This document shows positions 1-10,500 of a stretch of DNA of 64,000 bases, piece by piece. The translations under genes and the position numbers were made by a program. The notes under the pieces were generated by a model. That model saw only the letters and a program-made list of their open reading frames with translations. It was not told the origin of the DNA and ran no database searches. The stretch spans positions 124,001 to 188,000 of the forward strand of contig NZ_JAUKPO010000006.1 of the NCBI RefSeq assembly GCF_030503435.1. Reading direction: 5' to 3'. The stretch is from Rhodocytophaga aerolata (lineage in GTDB: Bacteria; Bacteroidota; Bacteroidia; Cytophagales; 172606-1). Positions within the stretch are counted from its first letter, which is position 1; every line of letters starts with the position of its first letter.

Positions 1-1310
1 TACTGTTCTACATTTTTTTGAATGATACCCACCGTACGGTTGGGTTTTTTGAAATACTTCTTTGCCACTTCTTGTATAGTGGCGGCGGTTACTTTGTTGT
101 ATTGGGCAGGAGCCTCATATAACTTCTTGTAGTCGCCAAAGAATATTTCATAGGTGCCTATGTTATTTGCCTTGCCATTAATGGTTTCCATTTCCTGGTA
201 AAACTCCATCAGTTTCTGGTTCTTGGCTTTCTGAATCTCATTTTCGGTCACGCCTTTTTCTGCTACTTCATCCAGAATAGTAAATATGGCCTGCTCCAGT
301 TCAGTGCTGGTGGTATCTTTACTGCTGACGGCATAGATGTAAAATAAATTCGGATCTATGCTTTGTGGGAAATAGGAGAATACTTCTGTAGCCAGTTGCT
401 TTTTGTCTACCAGTTCTTTGTATAACCGGGAAGAGTTACCACTGGATAAAATAGTATTCAGCAGTTCCAGGGCATAATAGTCGTCTGATTGGGTTTGTGG
501 TACATGGTAGGCCACTAGTACATTAGGTGTAGTTACGTCTTTTTGCACAAATACCCGCTTTTCTCCGTTCTGTGGAGGTTCTTCAGTATGCACTGGCCGG
601 GGAGGGGCTTGTGCCGGTATAGGTTCAAAATACTTTTTAGCCAGGGCCAGTACATTGTCTGTTTGCACATCGCCTACGATTACAGCTACACAGTTGTTGG
701 GGGCATAGTAGGTCTTAAAGTATTGCTGCAAATCGGCTTTCGACCAGTTTTTTATATCCGACTCATAGCCAATTACCGACCAGCGGTAAGGGTGGGCCAT
801 AAACGCAGAAGCCTTTACCATTTCATGTACCAGGCGGAAGTTACTGTTTTCAAGTCCGGTACTGCGTTCAGAAAGCACTACTCCCCGTTCACTTTCAATC
901 ATTTTATCATCAAAATTCAAATCTTTAATGCGGTCGGCTTCCAGGTCGAACATGGTTTCCAGAGAACTGCTGGGAAACCAGTCGGTGTACACGGTTACAT
1001 TTTCGGTAGTGTAGGCATTGTTGCTGCCGCCTTTGGCTTCCATCGTCTGGTCGAACATCTTCGGGCCATATTTTTTAGCTCCATTAAACATCATGTGTTC
1101 AAAAAAGTGAGATAGCCCGGTAATTCCCGGATACTCATTGCGGGAGCCTACTTTCCAAAACAAGTACATATTGGCATTGGGTATGGAATGGTCTTCCAAT
1201 ACCATAATTTTCATCTGATTGTTGAGTGTAAAGGTTTTTACATCTGCTGCTTTGGGTTGCGCCAGCAGGCGGGTGCCTATCAGCATCAGCAGAACAAGGG
1301 TTATTCTCAT
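1..1310 (-). CDS. M16 (insulinase-family) zinc metallopeptidase, partial
   Basis: The reading frame is open from an ATG at 1310 to the window edge, so about 436 residues of the N-terminal part are visible and the C-terminus is missing. It begins with a signal peptide (MRITLVLLMLIGTRLLAQ), so the enzyme is exported. The inverted zinc motif HxxEH is present as HFFEH near residue 67, followed by the downstream acidic ligand region (ESERGVVLSERS). The later part matches the M16 C-terminal lobe (VPQTQSDDYYALELLNTIL). Family members degrade peptides in the periplasm and often occur as pairs of M16 genes; a partner would lie outside this window. The upstream gene is divergent. Family assignment is firm; the substrate is unknown. 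Confidence 0.9.
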   Translation of the reverse strand, partial: MRITLVLLMLIGTRLLAQPKAADVKTFTLNNQMKIMVLEDHSIPNANMYLFWKVGSRNEYPGITGLSHFFEHMMFNGAKKYGPKMFDQTMEAKGGSNNAYTTENVTVYTDWFPSSSLETMFDLEADRIKDLNFDDKMIESERGVVLSERSTGLENSNFRLVHEMVKASAFMAHPYRWSVIGYESDIKNWSKADLQQYFKTYYAPNNCVAVIVGDVQTDNVLALAKKYFEPIPAQAPPRPVHTEEPPQNGEKRVFVQKDVTTPNVLVAYHVPQTQSDDYYALELLNTILSSGNSSRLYKELVDKKQLATEVFSYFPQSIDPNLFYIYAVSSKDTTSTELEQAIFTILDEVAEKGVTENEIQKAKNQKLMEFYQEMETINGKANNIGTYEIFFGDYKKLYEAPAQYNKVTAATIQEVAKKYFKKPNRTVGIIQKNVEQ

Positions 1311-1455
1311 AAATAAGGCAAGGGATGAGGTAAGAAGTAAATTTATCAGATAAAGGGCAGATGTGCTAATGAATGGTACTTTTTTCATGCCTGCCAATGA
1401 ATTTCACAGTATGGTAATATTGAACTGTTAATTTTACTCCCTATCTTCCAATACT

Positions 1456-2760
1456 ATGCAGCCAACTCAGACTCCGGCCCACCCCAAGGCGAAACATTCG
1501 TTTACCTACTGGCAAACCTCCACTATTATAGGATTATTTGTCGGCTACAGTGGCTATTATATCTGCCGTACCAACTTAGCCGTAGCCACGCCGCTGATTA
1601 TCACTGAATTTTCCGGACAAGGCATGAATAAAGAAGTAATGGGGCAGATTGCCTCACTAGGGGTGGTTTTCTATGCATTGGGCAAAGTAGTAAATGGCAT
1701 ATTAGGCGATTTTATCGGCGGAAAAAAGGTTTTCATTATTGGCATGGTAGGTTCGGTAGTAGCTACTATTGCTTTTGGCCTGGGTACTGGCCTGGCTATT
1801 TTCTTTGCTGCCTGGGCCATAAACCGCCTGGTGCAATCGATGGGCTGGGGCGGACTGGTAAAAACCACCGCCAACTGGGTAGCTTATCAAGCGTATGGCC
1901 GGATGATGGCTTTGCTGAGCTTGAGCTTTCTGTTTGGAGATATTGTAGCCAAGCTACTTTTGGGGCAGCTAATAAAAATGGACATTGGCTGGCGGGAGCT
2001 ATTTTTTGTAGCGGCTGCCCTGTTGACAGGTATTGCCTGTGTGAGTTTTTTTCTGGTGAAAAACCGCCCAGAAAGTGTAGGCTATCAAAGTCCGGCAGTT
2101 AACCCGGATAATCTGTTTACAACCGATGAGCATACCGAAAAGCCACAAAGTATGAAAGAACTACTTCTGCCTTATTTTAAAAGTCTGCCTTTTCTGCTGA
2201 TGCTGGTGATGTCTTTCGGACTTACAGCTATTCGGGAGGCATTTAATTTCTGGATTCCTACATATCTGTTTGAAAGTACAGGTTTCTCCGAAGGAGAAGC
2301 TTCTCAGTTTAGTGCGGCCTTTCCGGTATTTGGGATGGTTTCTATTCTGGGTGCAGGTTATTTGTCAGATACTTTGCTAAAAGGGAAAAGAGGAATATTA
2401 ATTGGGGTAGCATGTATCCCAATTGCTGGAGTGTTGTGTCTCATGGGACTTGGATTGAAAGACGAAGTGATTCCACTGATACTTATTTCCCTTGTTGGCT
2501 TGTTAGTACTCGGCCCGTATTCTTTTTTGGCAGGAGCCATGTCCCTGGATATGGGAGGCCGCAAAGGAGCCGCCACCGCTTCCGGGTTGATGGATGCCGT
2601 GGGCTATGTAGGAGGTACGTTGGCGGTATGGCTTACCGGTAGGCTGGCGGAAAGAAGCGGCTGGAACAGCGCCTTTATTGTACTGGCGGCTATAGCTGCG
2701 TTTACGGCCGTTGCTGCTTTCGTGTATTACCTGACGCAGGAAAAGAAGAAGAACATGTGA
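1456..2760 (+). CDS. Organophosphate:phosphate antiporter (GlpT/UhpT-type MFS)
   Basis: A 434-residue inner-membrane protein with about 12 hydrophobic segments and a charged central loop near residues 205-235. The first helix carries the OPA-family signature (GYSGYYICRTNLAVATP), with the conserved arginine that binds phosphate in GlpT. Family members exchange glycerol-3-phosphate or hexose phosphates for inorganic phosphate. No UhpABC-like regulator or glpQ-type gene lies beside it, so the substrate cannot be read from context. It is divergent from the M16 peptidase gene, with 145 bp between their starts. The ATG start directly precedes a soluble N-terminus of about 15 residues that ends at the first helix. 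Confidence 0.87.
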   Translation: MQPTQTPAHPKAKHSFTYWQTSTIIGLFVGYSGYYICRTNLAVATPLIITEFSGQGMNKEVMGQIASLGVVFYALGKVVNGILGDFIGGKKVFIIGMVGSVVATIAFGLGTGLAIFFAAWAINRLVQSMGWGGLVKTTANWVAYQAYGRMMALLSLSFLFGDIVAKLLLGQLIKMDIGWRELFFVAAALLTGIACVSFFLVKNRPESVGYQSPAVNPDNLFTTDEHTEKPQSMKELLLPYFKSLPFLLMLVMSFGLTAIREAFNFWIPTYLFESTGFSEGEASQFSAAFPVFGMVSILGAGYLSDTLLKGKRGILIGVACIPIAGVLCLMGLGLKDEVIPLILISLVGLLVLGPYSFLAGAMSLDMGGRKGAATASGLMDAVGYVGGTLAVWLTGRLAERSGWNSAFIVLAAIAAFTAVAAFVYYLTQEKKKNM

Positions 2761-2880
2761 AAATGTGGAAATGTGGTTATTTGCCAATTTAGTAATGGTT
2801 TGCTGATGTAATAAACCTTAGCAAAAGAGAGAATGCCAGTGTGGCAATTCTTCTACCTTGCCGGTCAAAGACTTACTTTT

Positions 2881-5376
2881 ATGAAGCATTTGTACCAGCT
2901 ACTTTATCTCATTATTGCTATTTTGATTTCCTGCGAATCAGCTACGGCTCAAACGTATATACCAGATCCTGCATTTCAATCACCCACCTTCCGGAATCCT
3001 GGCGGAAATATCAATACGATTGCTACACAGCCAGACGGAAAAATTCTGATAGGGGGAAGCATGCACTATGTAAATGGTGTGCTACATGGTGGCATAGCCC
3101 GTCTCCATCCGGATGGCAGTGTAGATAATTCTTTTAGACCTCCAGTTGGTCAACCAAGTGAAATATCCGCCATTAAGATCTTATCTACCGGAAAAATACT
3201 AATAAACGGTTCTATTTCTCTGCCTGGTGAAGGTACTAAAACCAGGCTGATGGGTCTACATGCAGATGGAAGTGTAGATGCAGCATTTAAACGTATAGAA
3301 GGACAAGTGAATTTACTTGCCGTTCAAGCAGATGATAAAATGCTAGTTAGTATGCCTGTTACGCAAGGAGACTTTACCAGTCCTTCCAAACTTGTGCGCC
3401 TCTATCCGGATGGTAGCATAGATGCTACCTTTACTGCCGATGAAAAAATTACCAACAGGATTATTTATACGATAGAAGTACAGGCAGATGGAAAAATTAT
3501 AGTGGCTGGTGAACCTGCTTTAGTAAATGGCCTTAGCAGTCATACACTCTTCAGGCTTTTACCGGATGGAAGTTTAGATCCTGCTTTTTCGTTCGGAGAA
3601 GTAAGTCAGAAGCCGGTGCTGTTTACTGTCTTGCTGCAAAACGATGGCAAAATGCTGGTAGGCGGCTTTAGCGACTCTCCTATTCCATACAAGACGTATA
3701 TCAGGCGTTTAAATTCCGATGGTAGTATAGATACAAGCTTTCAGCCTGCTACCCTTCCGGCCAATGGCATGGTACTGTCTCTAGGCAAACAGCCGGACGG
3801 AAAACTACTCGCAGGCGGATGGTTTTATACACCCAATCCGAATGCAGTTCCCTATGGATCGTATCATTTTGCTACGAATCTCAGTCCGGCATACCGGCTA
3901 GAGGCAGATGGTAGTCTGGATAATAGTTTTACAGTAGATTCAAAGGTAATAAATTTTGCAGGTAAGGCTCTGAAGATTTTGCCAGATGGCAGAATACTCG
4001 CAGGTAATTCAACTGGCTTTGTAAGTTTTACTGGAGTCAATAGTTCATTAATTAATGCCATTCTTTGCCTGAATACTAACGGAAGCCTGAATGAATCGTT
4101 TCTTGGTGAAGTAGAAGTAGATGGGGTAATTTATCAAACAATCCCACAACCTGGTGGAAAAATTCTGGCGGCAGGTCTTTTTAAGAGAGTAGGAAACAAA
4201 AAACGCGAAGGACTGGTACAAATTAATATAGATGGTTCCGTAGATGATGCCTTTGTACCAAGTTCTGACATGCCTCCGATAGGGTATAGCATACCTATAG
4301 TTGTGAAGCAGCCTGATGGTAAAGTCTTAGTGGGAGGCATCTACAACGATAATGGAGGTGTATACAAACGTTTGTACCGGCTGAACCCAGAGGGGTCTAT
4401 GGATTATACATTTGATGCAGGGAATAATGCTCTGAACAGGATGAATGTGCGCCACATGGTAGTTATGCCTGACAATAAGATTGTAGTTGGAGGAGGTAGC
4501 CTGGAACATAGTATTTTTAAGATTGCACGTTTGCATCCGGATGGCGGTGAAGATGTTGCTTTCAAAAAAGAAACCGGCTTTGGTGATGGATTTATATATG
4601 CCATGGTATTGCAAGCAGATGGGAAAATACTGGTAGCCAGTGGATATCAAGGAGACAGATGGTCTACACGTTATTTTGACCGTATTAGCTCTGATGGATC
4701 TTTAGATAAAACTTTCAAAGCAGCTTCTTTAGTAGTGGACTCACTGGTTATGATAACTTCAGTGATAGTTCAGGCAGACAAAAAGATAGTAATTTCAGGA
4801 ACAGATGCCTCCTATCAAGCACGTATTATCCGGTTGAACGAAGATGGCAGCATAGATGCTTCTTATAGGATGAGTAATTTTGAAAGAAGCTATTATTCAA
4901 CTATGTTACAGCCGGACGGAAAAATTATTGTGTATGGATATTCTTTTGCTACACAACAATCTAAAATTATCCGTCTGGCTACAGATGGCTTTTTGGATAA
5001 TACTTTGGAAATTGGCAATGTTGCAGGTTTTATTTCAACGCTCAGCTTGCTGCCGGATAATAAGATTATGTATAGCAAACCGGGTGCTTTAGTAAGGTTA
5101 GTGCAAGAGCAAACCGTCTTGGGTGTAGAAGAATATCACCAGCTAATCAAAGTATATCCTAATCCTTCTCCAGGTATATTCACTGTAACGTTGCCGGACG
5201 AATTCAGGGAGGCAACACTTCAAGTAGTAAATCAGCAAGGCCAGAAGATGCCGGTGAAGTATGTCCGCACGCAGAATAGTATATTTGTAGAAGCTGGTAA
5301 ACTTCCGGCAGGTATCTATTTAGTACATTTGTTTAATGGGAAGACTAAAATAAGCCGGAAAATCATAATAAATTAA
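2881..5376 (+). CDS. Delta-60 repeat protein with T9SS sorting domain
   Basis: I chose the ATG at 2881 because it opens a clean signal peptide (MKHLYQLLYLIIAILISC then ATAQ); an in-frame ATG at 2833 would bury it. The 831-residue product is built almost wholly of delta-60 repeats: alternating QPDGKILxGG and LxxDGSxDxxF units, at least ten of them, predicted to fold as a beta-propeller-like surface protein. The last 80 residues form a type A T9SS sorting domain (VYPNPSPGIFTV ... LPAGIYLVHLF ... RKIIIN), so it should be exported through the outer membrane and then anchored or released. No catalytic domain is seen. The role is unknown, with adhesion or surface display as a guess. Confidence 0.88.
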   Translation: MKHLYQLLYLIIAILISCESATAQTYIPDPAFQSPTFRNPGGNINTIATQPDGKILIGGSMHYVNGVLHGGIARLHPDGSVDNSFRPPVGQPSEISAIKILSTGKILINGSISLPGEGTKTRLMGLHADGSVDAAFKRIEGQVNLLAVQADDKMLVSMPVTQGDFTSPSKLVRLYPDGSIDATFTADEKITNRIIYTIEVQADGKIIVAGEPALVNGLSSHTLFRLLPDGSLDPAFSFGEVSQKPVLFTVLLQNDGKMLVGGFSDSPIPYKTYIRRLNSDGSIDTSFQPATLPANGMVLSLGKQPDGKLLAGGWFYTPNPNAVPYGSYHFATNLSPAYRLEADGSLDNSFTVDSKVINFAGKALKILPDGRILAGNSTGFVSFTGVNSSLINAILCLNTNGSLNESFLGEVEVDGVIYQTIPQPGGKILAAGLFKRVGNKKREGLVQINIDGSVDDAFVPSSDMPPIGYSIPIVVKQPDGKVLVGGIYNDNGGVYKRLYRLNPEGSMDYTFDAGNNALNRMNVRHMVVMPDNKIVVGGGSLEHSIFKIARLHPDGGEDVAFKKETGFGDGFIYAMVLQADGKILVASGYQGDRWSTRYFDRISSDGSLDKTFKAASLVVDSLVMITSVIVQADKKIVISGTDASYQARIIRLNEDGSIDASYRMSNFERSYYSTMLQPDGKIIVYGYSFATQQSKIIRLATDGFLDNTLEIGNVAGFISTLSLLPDNKIMYSKPGALVRLVQEQTVLGVEEYHQLIKVYPNPSPGIFTVTLPDEFREATLQVVNQQGQKMPVKYVRTQNSIFVEAGKLPAGIYLVHLFNGKTKISRKIIIN

Positions 5377-5413
5377 TATACCAGTAGTAAAGAGGTAGTA
5401 TAACTTTTCCACC

Positions 5414-6277
5414 ATGGCCTGGACCAATTACCATAGCCACTGCCATTATTGCGATGGCAAGTATGCACCTGAAAAATATGTTGAAAGTGCCTTGGAACAA
5501 GGTCTGGCAGCCTATGGTTTTTCTTCCCATGCACCATTGCCTTTCGAAACTACCTGGGCGATGAAGCCAGAAAATCTTCCGGCGTATGTGGCAGAAATAC
5601 GCGCACTTCAGGCAAAATACCAGGGTCAGATTCAGCTCTATTGCGGAATGGAAGTAGATTATATCCCTGGGAGAATTGGCCCAAAAAGTAAAGCCATTCT
5701 GGAAGCAAAATTAGATTATACAGTAGGTTCCGTACATTTTGTAGAAGCCTTTCCGGAAGGCAAAGGGTGGGAAATAGATGGTTCTCATCAGGTTTTTTTA
5801 GATGGCCTGCACCAGATATTTAAGGGAGACATACAGAAAGCTGTAAGCCGCTACTTTGAACTAACCAGGCAAATGGTAGCACAGGAGTGTCCGGATGTGA
5901 TCGGGCATATAGATAAAATTAAAATTCAAGATGAAGGAGGAAAACTGTTCTCGCAGCAGTCAGCCTGGTATCAGCAGCAAATGAAGCAAACCTTGCAACT
6001 GATTGCCGATACAGGTGCTATTATTGAAGTGAACACCAGAGGAATTTATAAGAAGAAAACTACAGAAACGTATCCGGCCAGGTGGGTGCTGGAAGAAATG
6101 CACACATTGGATATTCCGGTTACGATCAACTCCGATGCCCATCATCCAGAAGAGATAACCTTATACTTTTCAAATACCGCTCAACTATTGCAGGCCATAG
6201 GCTTCCGGCAGGTACATATTTTGTACAATGGAGCATGGCAGGCCGTAGAGTTTGATGAGAAGGGAGTGAAAGTTTGA
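5414..6277 (+). CDS. hisK: PHP-family histidinol-phosphatase (HisK type)
   Basis: A 287-residue cytosolic enzyme of the PHP phosphoesterase superfamily. Metal-binding motifs are visible: HSHCHYCDG near residue 8, GFSSHAPLP near 36, the acidic GMEVDYIPG near 78, GSVHFVE near 105, VIGHIDKIK near 160 and TINSDAHHPEE near 238. This order matches HisK, which removes phosphate from histidinol phosphate in histidine synthesis. No other his gene is nearby, so a related sugar- or nucleotide-phosphatase role cannot be excluded. It lies 37 bp after the delta-60 gene but is functionally unrelated to it. The length is normal for the family. Confidence 0.85.
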   Translation: MAWTNYHSHCHYCDGKYAPEKYVESALEQGLAAYGFSSHAPLPFETTWAMKPENLPAYVAEIRALQAKYQGQIQLYCGMEVDYIPGRIGPKSKAILEAKLDYTVGSVHFVEAFPEGKGWEIDGSHQVFLDGLHQIFKGDIQKAVSRYFELTRQMVAQECPDVIGHIDKIKIQDEGGKLFSQQSAWYQQQMKQTLQLIADTGAIIEVNTRGIYKKKTTETYPARWVLEEMHTLDIPVTINSDAHHPEEITLYFSNTAQLLQAIGFRQVHILYNGAWQAVEFDEKGVKV

Positions 6278-6302
6278 TGGATACGATTAATTGTCATTCG
6301 AC

Positions 6303-7118
6303 TTACGTAGTGTTTTCTAAAAGCCATTGCAACTGCTCCAGCAAAGTATGTATAACAGGACTTTTTTCCATTTTTGTTAATAAGTAGGCTGTCATAAAAC
6401 CCATGACCATAATCATTCCGGAGAGGTCATGTACTTTTTCAAAAGCTTCCGGAATCATGGTGTCGGCTAACATGACTAGTATAGCTCCTGCAGCTACCGC
6501 GGTAGTAGCCGCTATTACATCGGGCGGAAAATAACTGAAAACAGAATAGCCCAATAAAGAGGCAAGACCTGAAGCTGCTGCTATTGATCCCCACAAAGTG
6601 AAAATATACCCGGCCGAACGTTTGGCTTTTTTCATACCTACCGCACTGGATAAACCTTCCGGAATGTTAGAAAGAAATATAGCAATGACAGTGACCACAC
6701 TTACGTTGCCTCCGGAAATCATGCTGATGCCGATGACAATAGATTCCGGAATGCCATCTACCAGGGCACCAATAGCCAGAGCCATCCCACTGCCGCTGGC
6801 TTCCTGCTCAGAGGGCTGTAGCTCATTAGACCGTTTCCGGTGTTTAGCACCTCTCAACGAAAGCAGCCAGTTAGCTCCGGTATAAATAGCAGCACCTGAG
6901 AAAAAACCAATAGCTGTTGCATCGAAACCACCTTGCTCATAGGCTTCTTCTACTAGCTCAAACGAAAGCGCAGAGATTAACACACCACTTCCAAAAGCCA
7001 TAATCCCTGCTGCCACCCGGTCTGGTATCCGGATAAAATAGCCAGCGGCTGCCCCCAATAATAGAGCGGAGCCAGCCAATAGTCCCCACAAACTAGCTTG
7101 TGCCCACAACGGAATCAT
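6303..7118 (-). CDS. ZIP-family metal cation transporter
   Basis: A 271-residue membrane protein with about eight hydrophobic helices. The two ZIP signature helices are visible: GALVDGIPESIVIGI near residue 120 and SNIPEGLSSAVG near 158. In the first, the usual metal-binding His of the HNxPEG motif is replaced by Asp (DGIPES), and the second has Ser-Asn-Ile before PEG. This is the pattern of the ZIP subgroup often called zinc permease, but the changed ligands mean the metal is uncertain. A charged loop near residues 90-105 (KHRKRSNELQPSEQEAS) lies between helices. It converges on the histidinol-phosphatase gene, leaving 25 bp. Confidence 0.82.
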   Translation of the reverse strand: MIPLWAQASLWGLLAGSALLLGAAAGYFIRIPDRVAAGIMAFGSGVLISALSFELVEEAYEQGGFDATAIGFFSGAAIYTGANWLLSLRGAKHRKRSNELQPSEQEASGSGMALAIGALVDGIPESIVIGISMISGGNVSVVTVIAIFLSNIPEGLSSAVGMKKAKRSAGYIFTLWGSIAAASGLASLLGYSVFSYFPPDVIAATTAVAAGAILVMLADTMIPEAFEKVHDLSGMIMVMGFMTAYLLTKMEKSPVIHTLLEQLQWLLENTT

Positions 7119-7528
7119 AGGAATCGCTTAGGTTAAGATGTATAGAATGTACATGTATACGGAGTACCTAAAGAAGCAGCCATTAGAGTTTACAACACCT
7201 ATAGTATTTGATAGGCCATCCTATAAGCAACCTGGTATTTGTACGGAAGGCAGAGGTACGGGAGGAAAGAAAAAGCAGTTACTGGGCTTTTCATACTGGC
7301 ATTTTGCTCCACAACCGCTTACTGCTGCTGATTGGCTGATTCAAAGGCAGATATCCTTTTATTGGCCGGACATTACTCATTTACCTTACATAAACTTAAC
7401 AAAAAAGCTAACTACTGATAACATGAGTGCGGCAGCCAGGTTTTTTATATAATTTATTCTTAATACGCCACTAATTTTCTGATAATATCCTCCCTCTAAT
7501 TTCGCCCCTGATTCAACTTACCTTACCT
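7119..7528. other. Intergenic region before the TonB receptor gene
   Basis: This 410-base gap separates two divergent genes. A 104-codon open frame at 7138-7452 has no recognisable domain and no convincing start, so I treat it as chance. Near the receptor gene there is a weak -7-like element (TAATTTCG at 7497-7504), which fits Bacteroidota TAnnTTTG with one mismatch. Nothing else was seen. Confidence 0.4.
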
Positions 7529-10500
7529 ATGTTAAAAAACTACCTTATTATTCTATTCGTGGCCCTTGTCGGTTATTTCTCTTCAGCTCGGCTAATGGCT
7601 CAAACTACGCAGGCCTCTATTACAGGTATTATTACCGATGAGGAACAAGCACCTTTGCCTGGTGCCAACATTATTGTTAGGAACGAATCTACCGGCTTTA
7701 CTACCGGAACAACCACCAACAGCAAAGGCGAATTTATATTCAAGCAACTTCCCTTAGGAAGCCCTTATTCGGTGACGGTTTCATTCATTGGGTATGTTAA
7801 TGAGAAACGGACTGGCTATGCCCTAAATCAGGGAGATGTGCTACGGGTAGACCTGCAAATGAAGACTTCGGAACAAGCACTGGAGGCGGTGGAAGTAAAT
7901 GCTTCTGCATTACAAAACCAGGTAAATAATTTTGGCGCAGCTACTTCAGTTACTGCCAGAGATATTGCCAAGCTCCCGGTAAACGGGCGGAACTTTACCA
8001 CCCTTATTGATTTATCTCCGTTAAGTAGAGGAGGCAACATTGCCGGACAGTTAGCCTCTTCCACCAACTTTACTATTGATGGGATGACAGCCAAGAACCC
8101 AACTTCTGGTGGTCCTACTAACCGGAATGGAGGTCCGTATGCTATATCTATGGAAGCTGTGCGGGAATTCAATGTAGTAACCAACCAGTACGACGTAACC
8201 TATGGGCGGAGTGGCGGCGGTACCATTAGCACAGTCACCAAATCTGGAACCAATACCTTTACCGGGAGTGCTTTCACCTATGCCCGGGCCAACTGGCTAT
8301 CCAGCCCATATGACATCCGCGGAAACAGACGGGATGTAGATTTTTCTACGTATCAGTATGGCTTTTCCCTAGGTGGTCCAATAGTAAAAGATAAGGTTCA
8401 CTTCTTCTTGGTCTGGGATCATCAGGCAGATGCCCGGCCGCTGCAAATTGCTGATATTCAGTCGCCCGCAGATGAACGGCGTCTCAATGTCACTCAGGCT
8501 TCACTAGACCGTTATGTACAAATTGCCAGGGATAAATACGGAGTAGCTAACTCACCTCAATTCGGTTCTTTCGATAAAAAACGGGGCACCGATGCCATTT
8601 TCGGCCGGGTAGACTGGCAGCTGAATGACAAAAATTTGCTTACCATCCGTAACAACTTTGTATACGATATGAACAACCTGGGTTTGGACGATAATAGCAA
8701 TATTAACCTGTTTGAGGTGTACGGAGATGTAAAATCCATTGATAACAGTTTGATGGCTACGCTAAGGAGTACAATCAGTCCTAAAGTAACCAATGAATTT
8801 AAACTGCAGCACCTGTATACGTTGGAAGAGGCTTCTCCAAGTTCGCAATTACCTGCCCAGAATATTCCCCGGGCTATTGTAGAACGGGTAGCTTCTGTGG
8901 TAGACGAGAAAGATGTGTTTACCACCATTCAGCTGGGAGGTCAACGGTATTCGCCGGAGCAGTTTTATAATAATGTATTTCAAGCTGTTAATAACGTATA
9001 CTACAACACCAACCGGATCAATTTCACCTTTGGTGCAGATTTAATGTATACCCATATGAATTCCTTGTATGGCAGTGAAATGAATGGCCGTTTCTTCTTC
9101 ACTGGCCTGGATAATTTTGATAACCTGAAGCCTTACCGCTATGCCCGGGAAATAGCCTTATCGGCTGATAACAGCGTAAACCAGAACATCCTCAACACAG
9201 CTTTATATGCCCAAATGCAAACCAGCTTAGCCAGAGGATTAGATATGTTACTGGGCCTCCGGGGAGATTATTCCATTTACATGAACAAACCAAACTTTAA
9301 TCCAACAGTGTTTGAGGACTTAGGTTTGCGTACCGATAATGGCCTGGCTACTTTCCAGCTACAGCCACGCGTGCAGTTTACCTGGGATGTAAATGAGCAG
9401 CAACGGAATTTTGTTCGCTTCGGCGCAGGTATCTTCGGCTCAGACATTAACAACTATGCCATGATTAACAACATGGTGTTTGATGGAACAAAAGTGCTTT
9501 CGGTAGACCTGCAAGGTGCTAATGTGCCAGTTCCTAATTTTGTAGCATACCGTCAGAACCCTTCTTCTGCACCTGGCACCGAACTATTTAACCTCCCTGG
9601 GGTAAACCGCCTGGCCACCATTAATATGAATGGGGCAGATGCTAAAGTGCCAGTGATTTACAAAGCCAACATGTCGTACAACCGCATTTTCAGCGACCGT
9701 TTCCGGATGGGAGTGAGTTTGTTTGCCAGCCTTGGCCGTAATAACTATATGTATGTAGACCGCAATATGGCAGACGAACCTTACTTCACTCTAGCCAACG
9801 AAGGTAACCGGGGGGTGTATGTACCGGCAAGCAGCATTAATCCTACTAATGGAGCCACTAACTGGATGATGGGACGCAAAACAGAACGGGTAGGCCGGGT
9901 GCTGGAACTGAACAGCGAAGGCAAAGTAAATCATTTTGCGGCGGTGGTAGATGGTACATTCCGCTACTTTAAAGATGGCGAAGTTACGGTTAGCTATACC
10001 TGGAATGATATTAAAGATAATACTTCGTATAACGGAAACGTAGCCAATACCGCCACACTCGCCTTAATGGTGAAAGATGATCCCAGAGACCTTAGCCGCA
10101 TGACCTATTCCGACAACCAGTTCAGGAACAAAGTGGTTTTTTATGGCAGTTTACCTACGTTTTATGGCGTAAGTGTGGGTGTCCGGTATTCTGGTATTGG
10201 CGGAACCCGCTACTCGCTGGCCGTAGGTGGAAACGTGAATGGAGATTTTGTTAATTCCAATGACCTTGCCTATGTTTTTGACCCGAATAATCCTGAGGTG
10301 CTGGAGAAGTATAGAACAGGTATTACCACTATCTTAAATAACCCAGATGCTGACGAAAGCCTGAAAGAATACATTCGCACGAACCTGGGAGAAGTAGCTC
10401 AACGAAACGGAGGCGTGAATGGATTTTATGGTGTCTGGGATTTACGGGTCGGTAAAAAATTCAAAACTTTCCGCTCACAGAGCATCGAACTCTCAGCCGA

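Noticed and set aside
543-1115. Long plus-strand frame inside the M16 peptidase region
   Set aside because: It is the shadow of the strongly supported minus-strand M16 gene with HFFEH motif and signal peptide.
7138-7452. 104-codon open frame upstream of the TonB receptor
   Set aside because: No recognisable domain, signal or start signal; composition unlike neighbouring genes. Likely chance in a promoter region.
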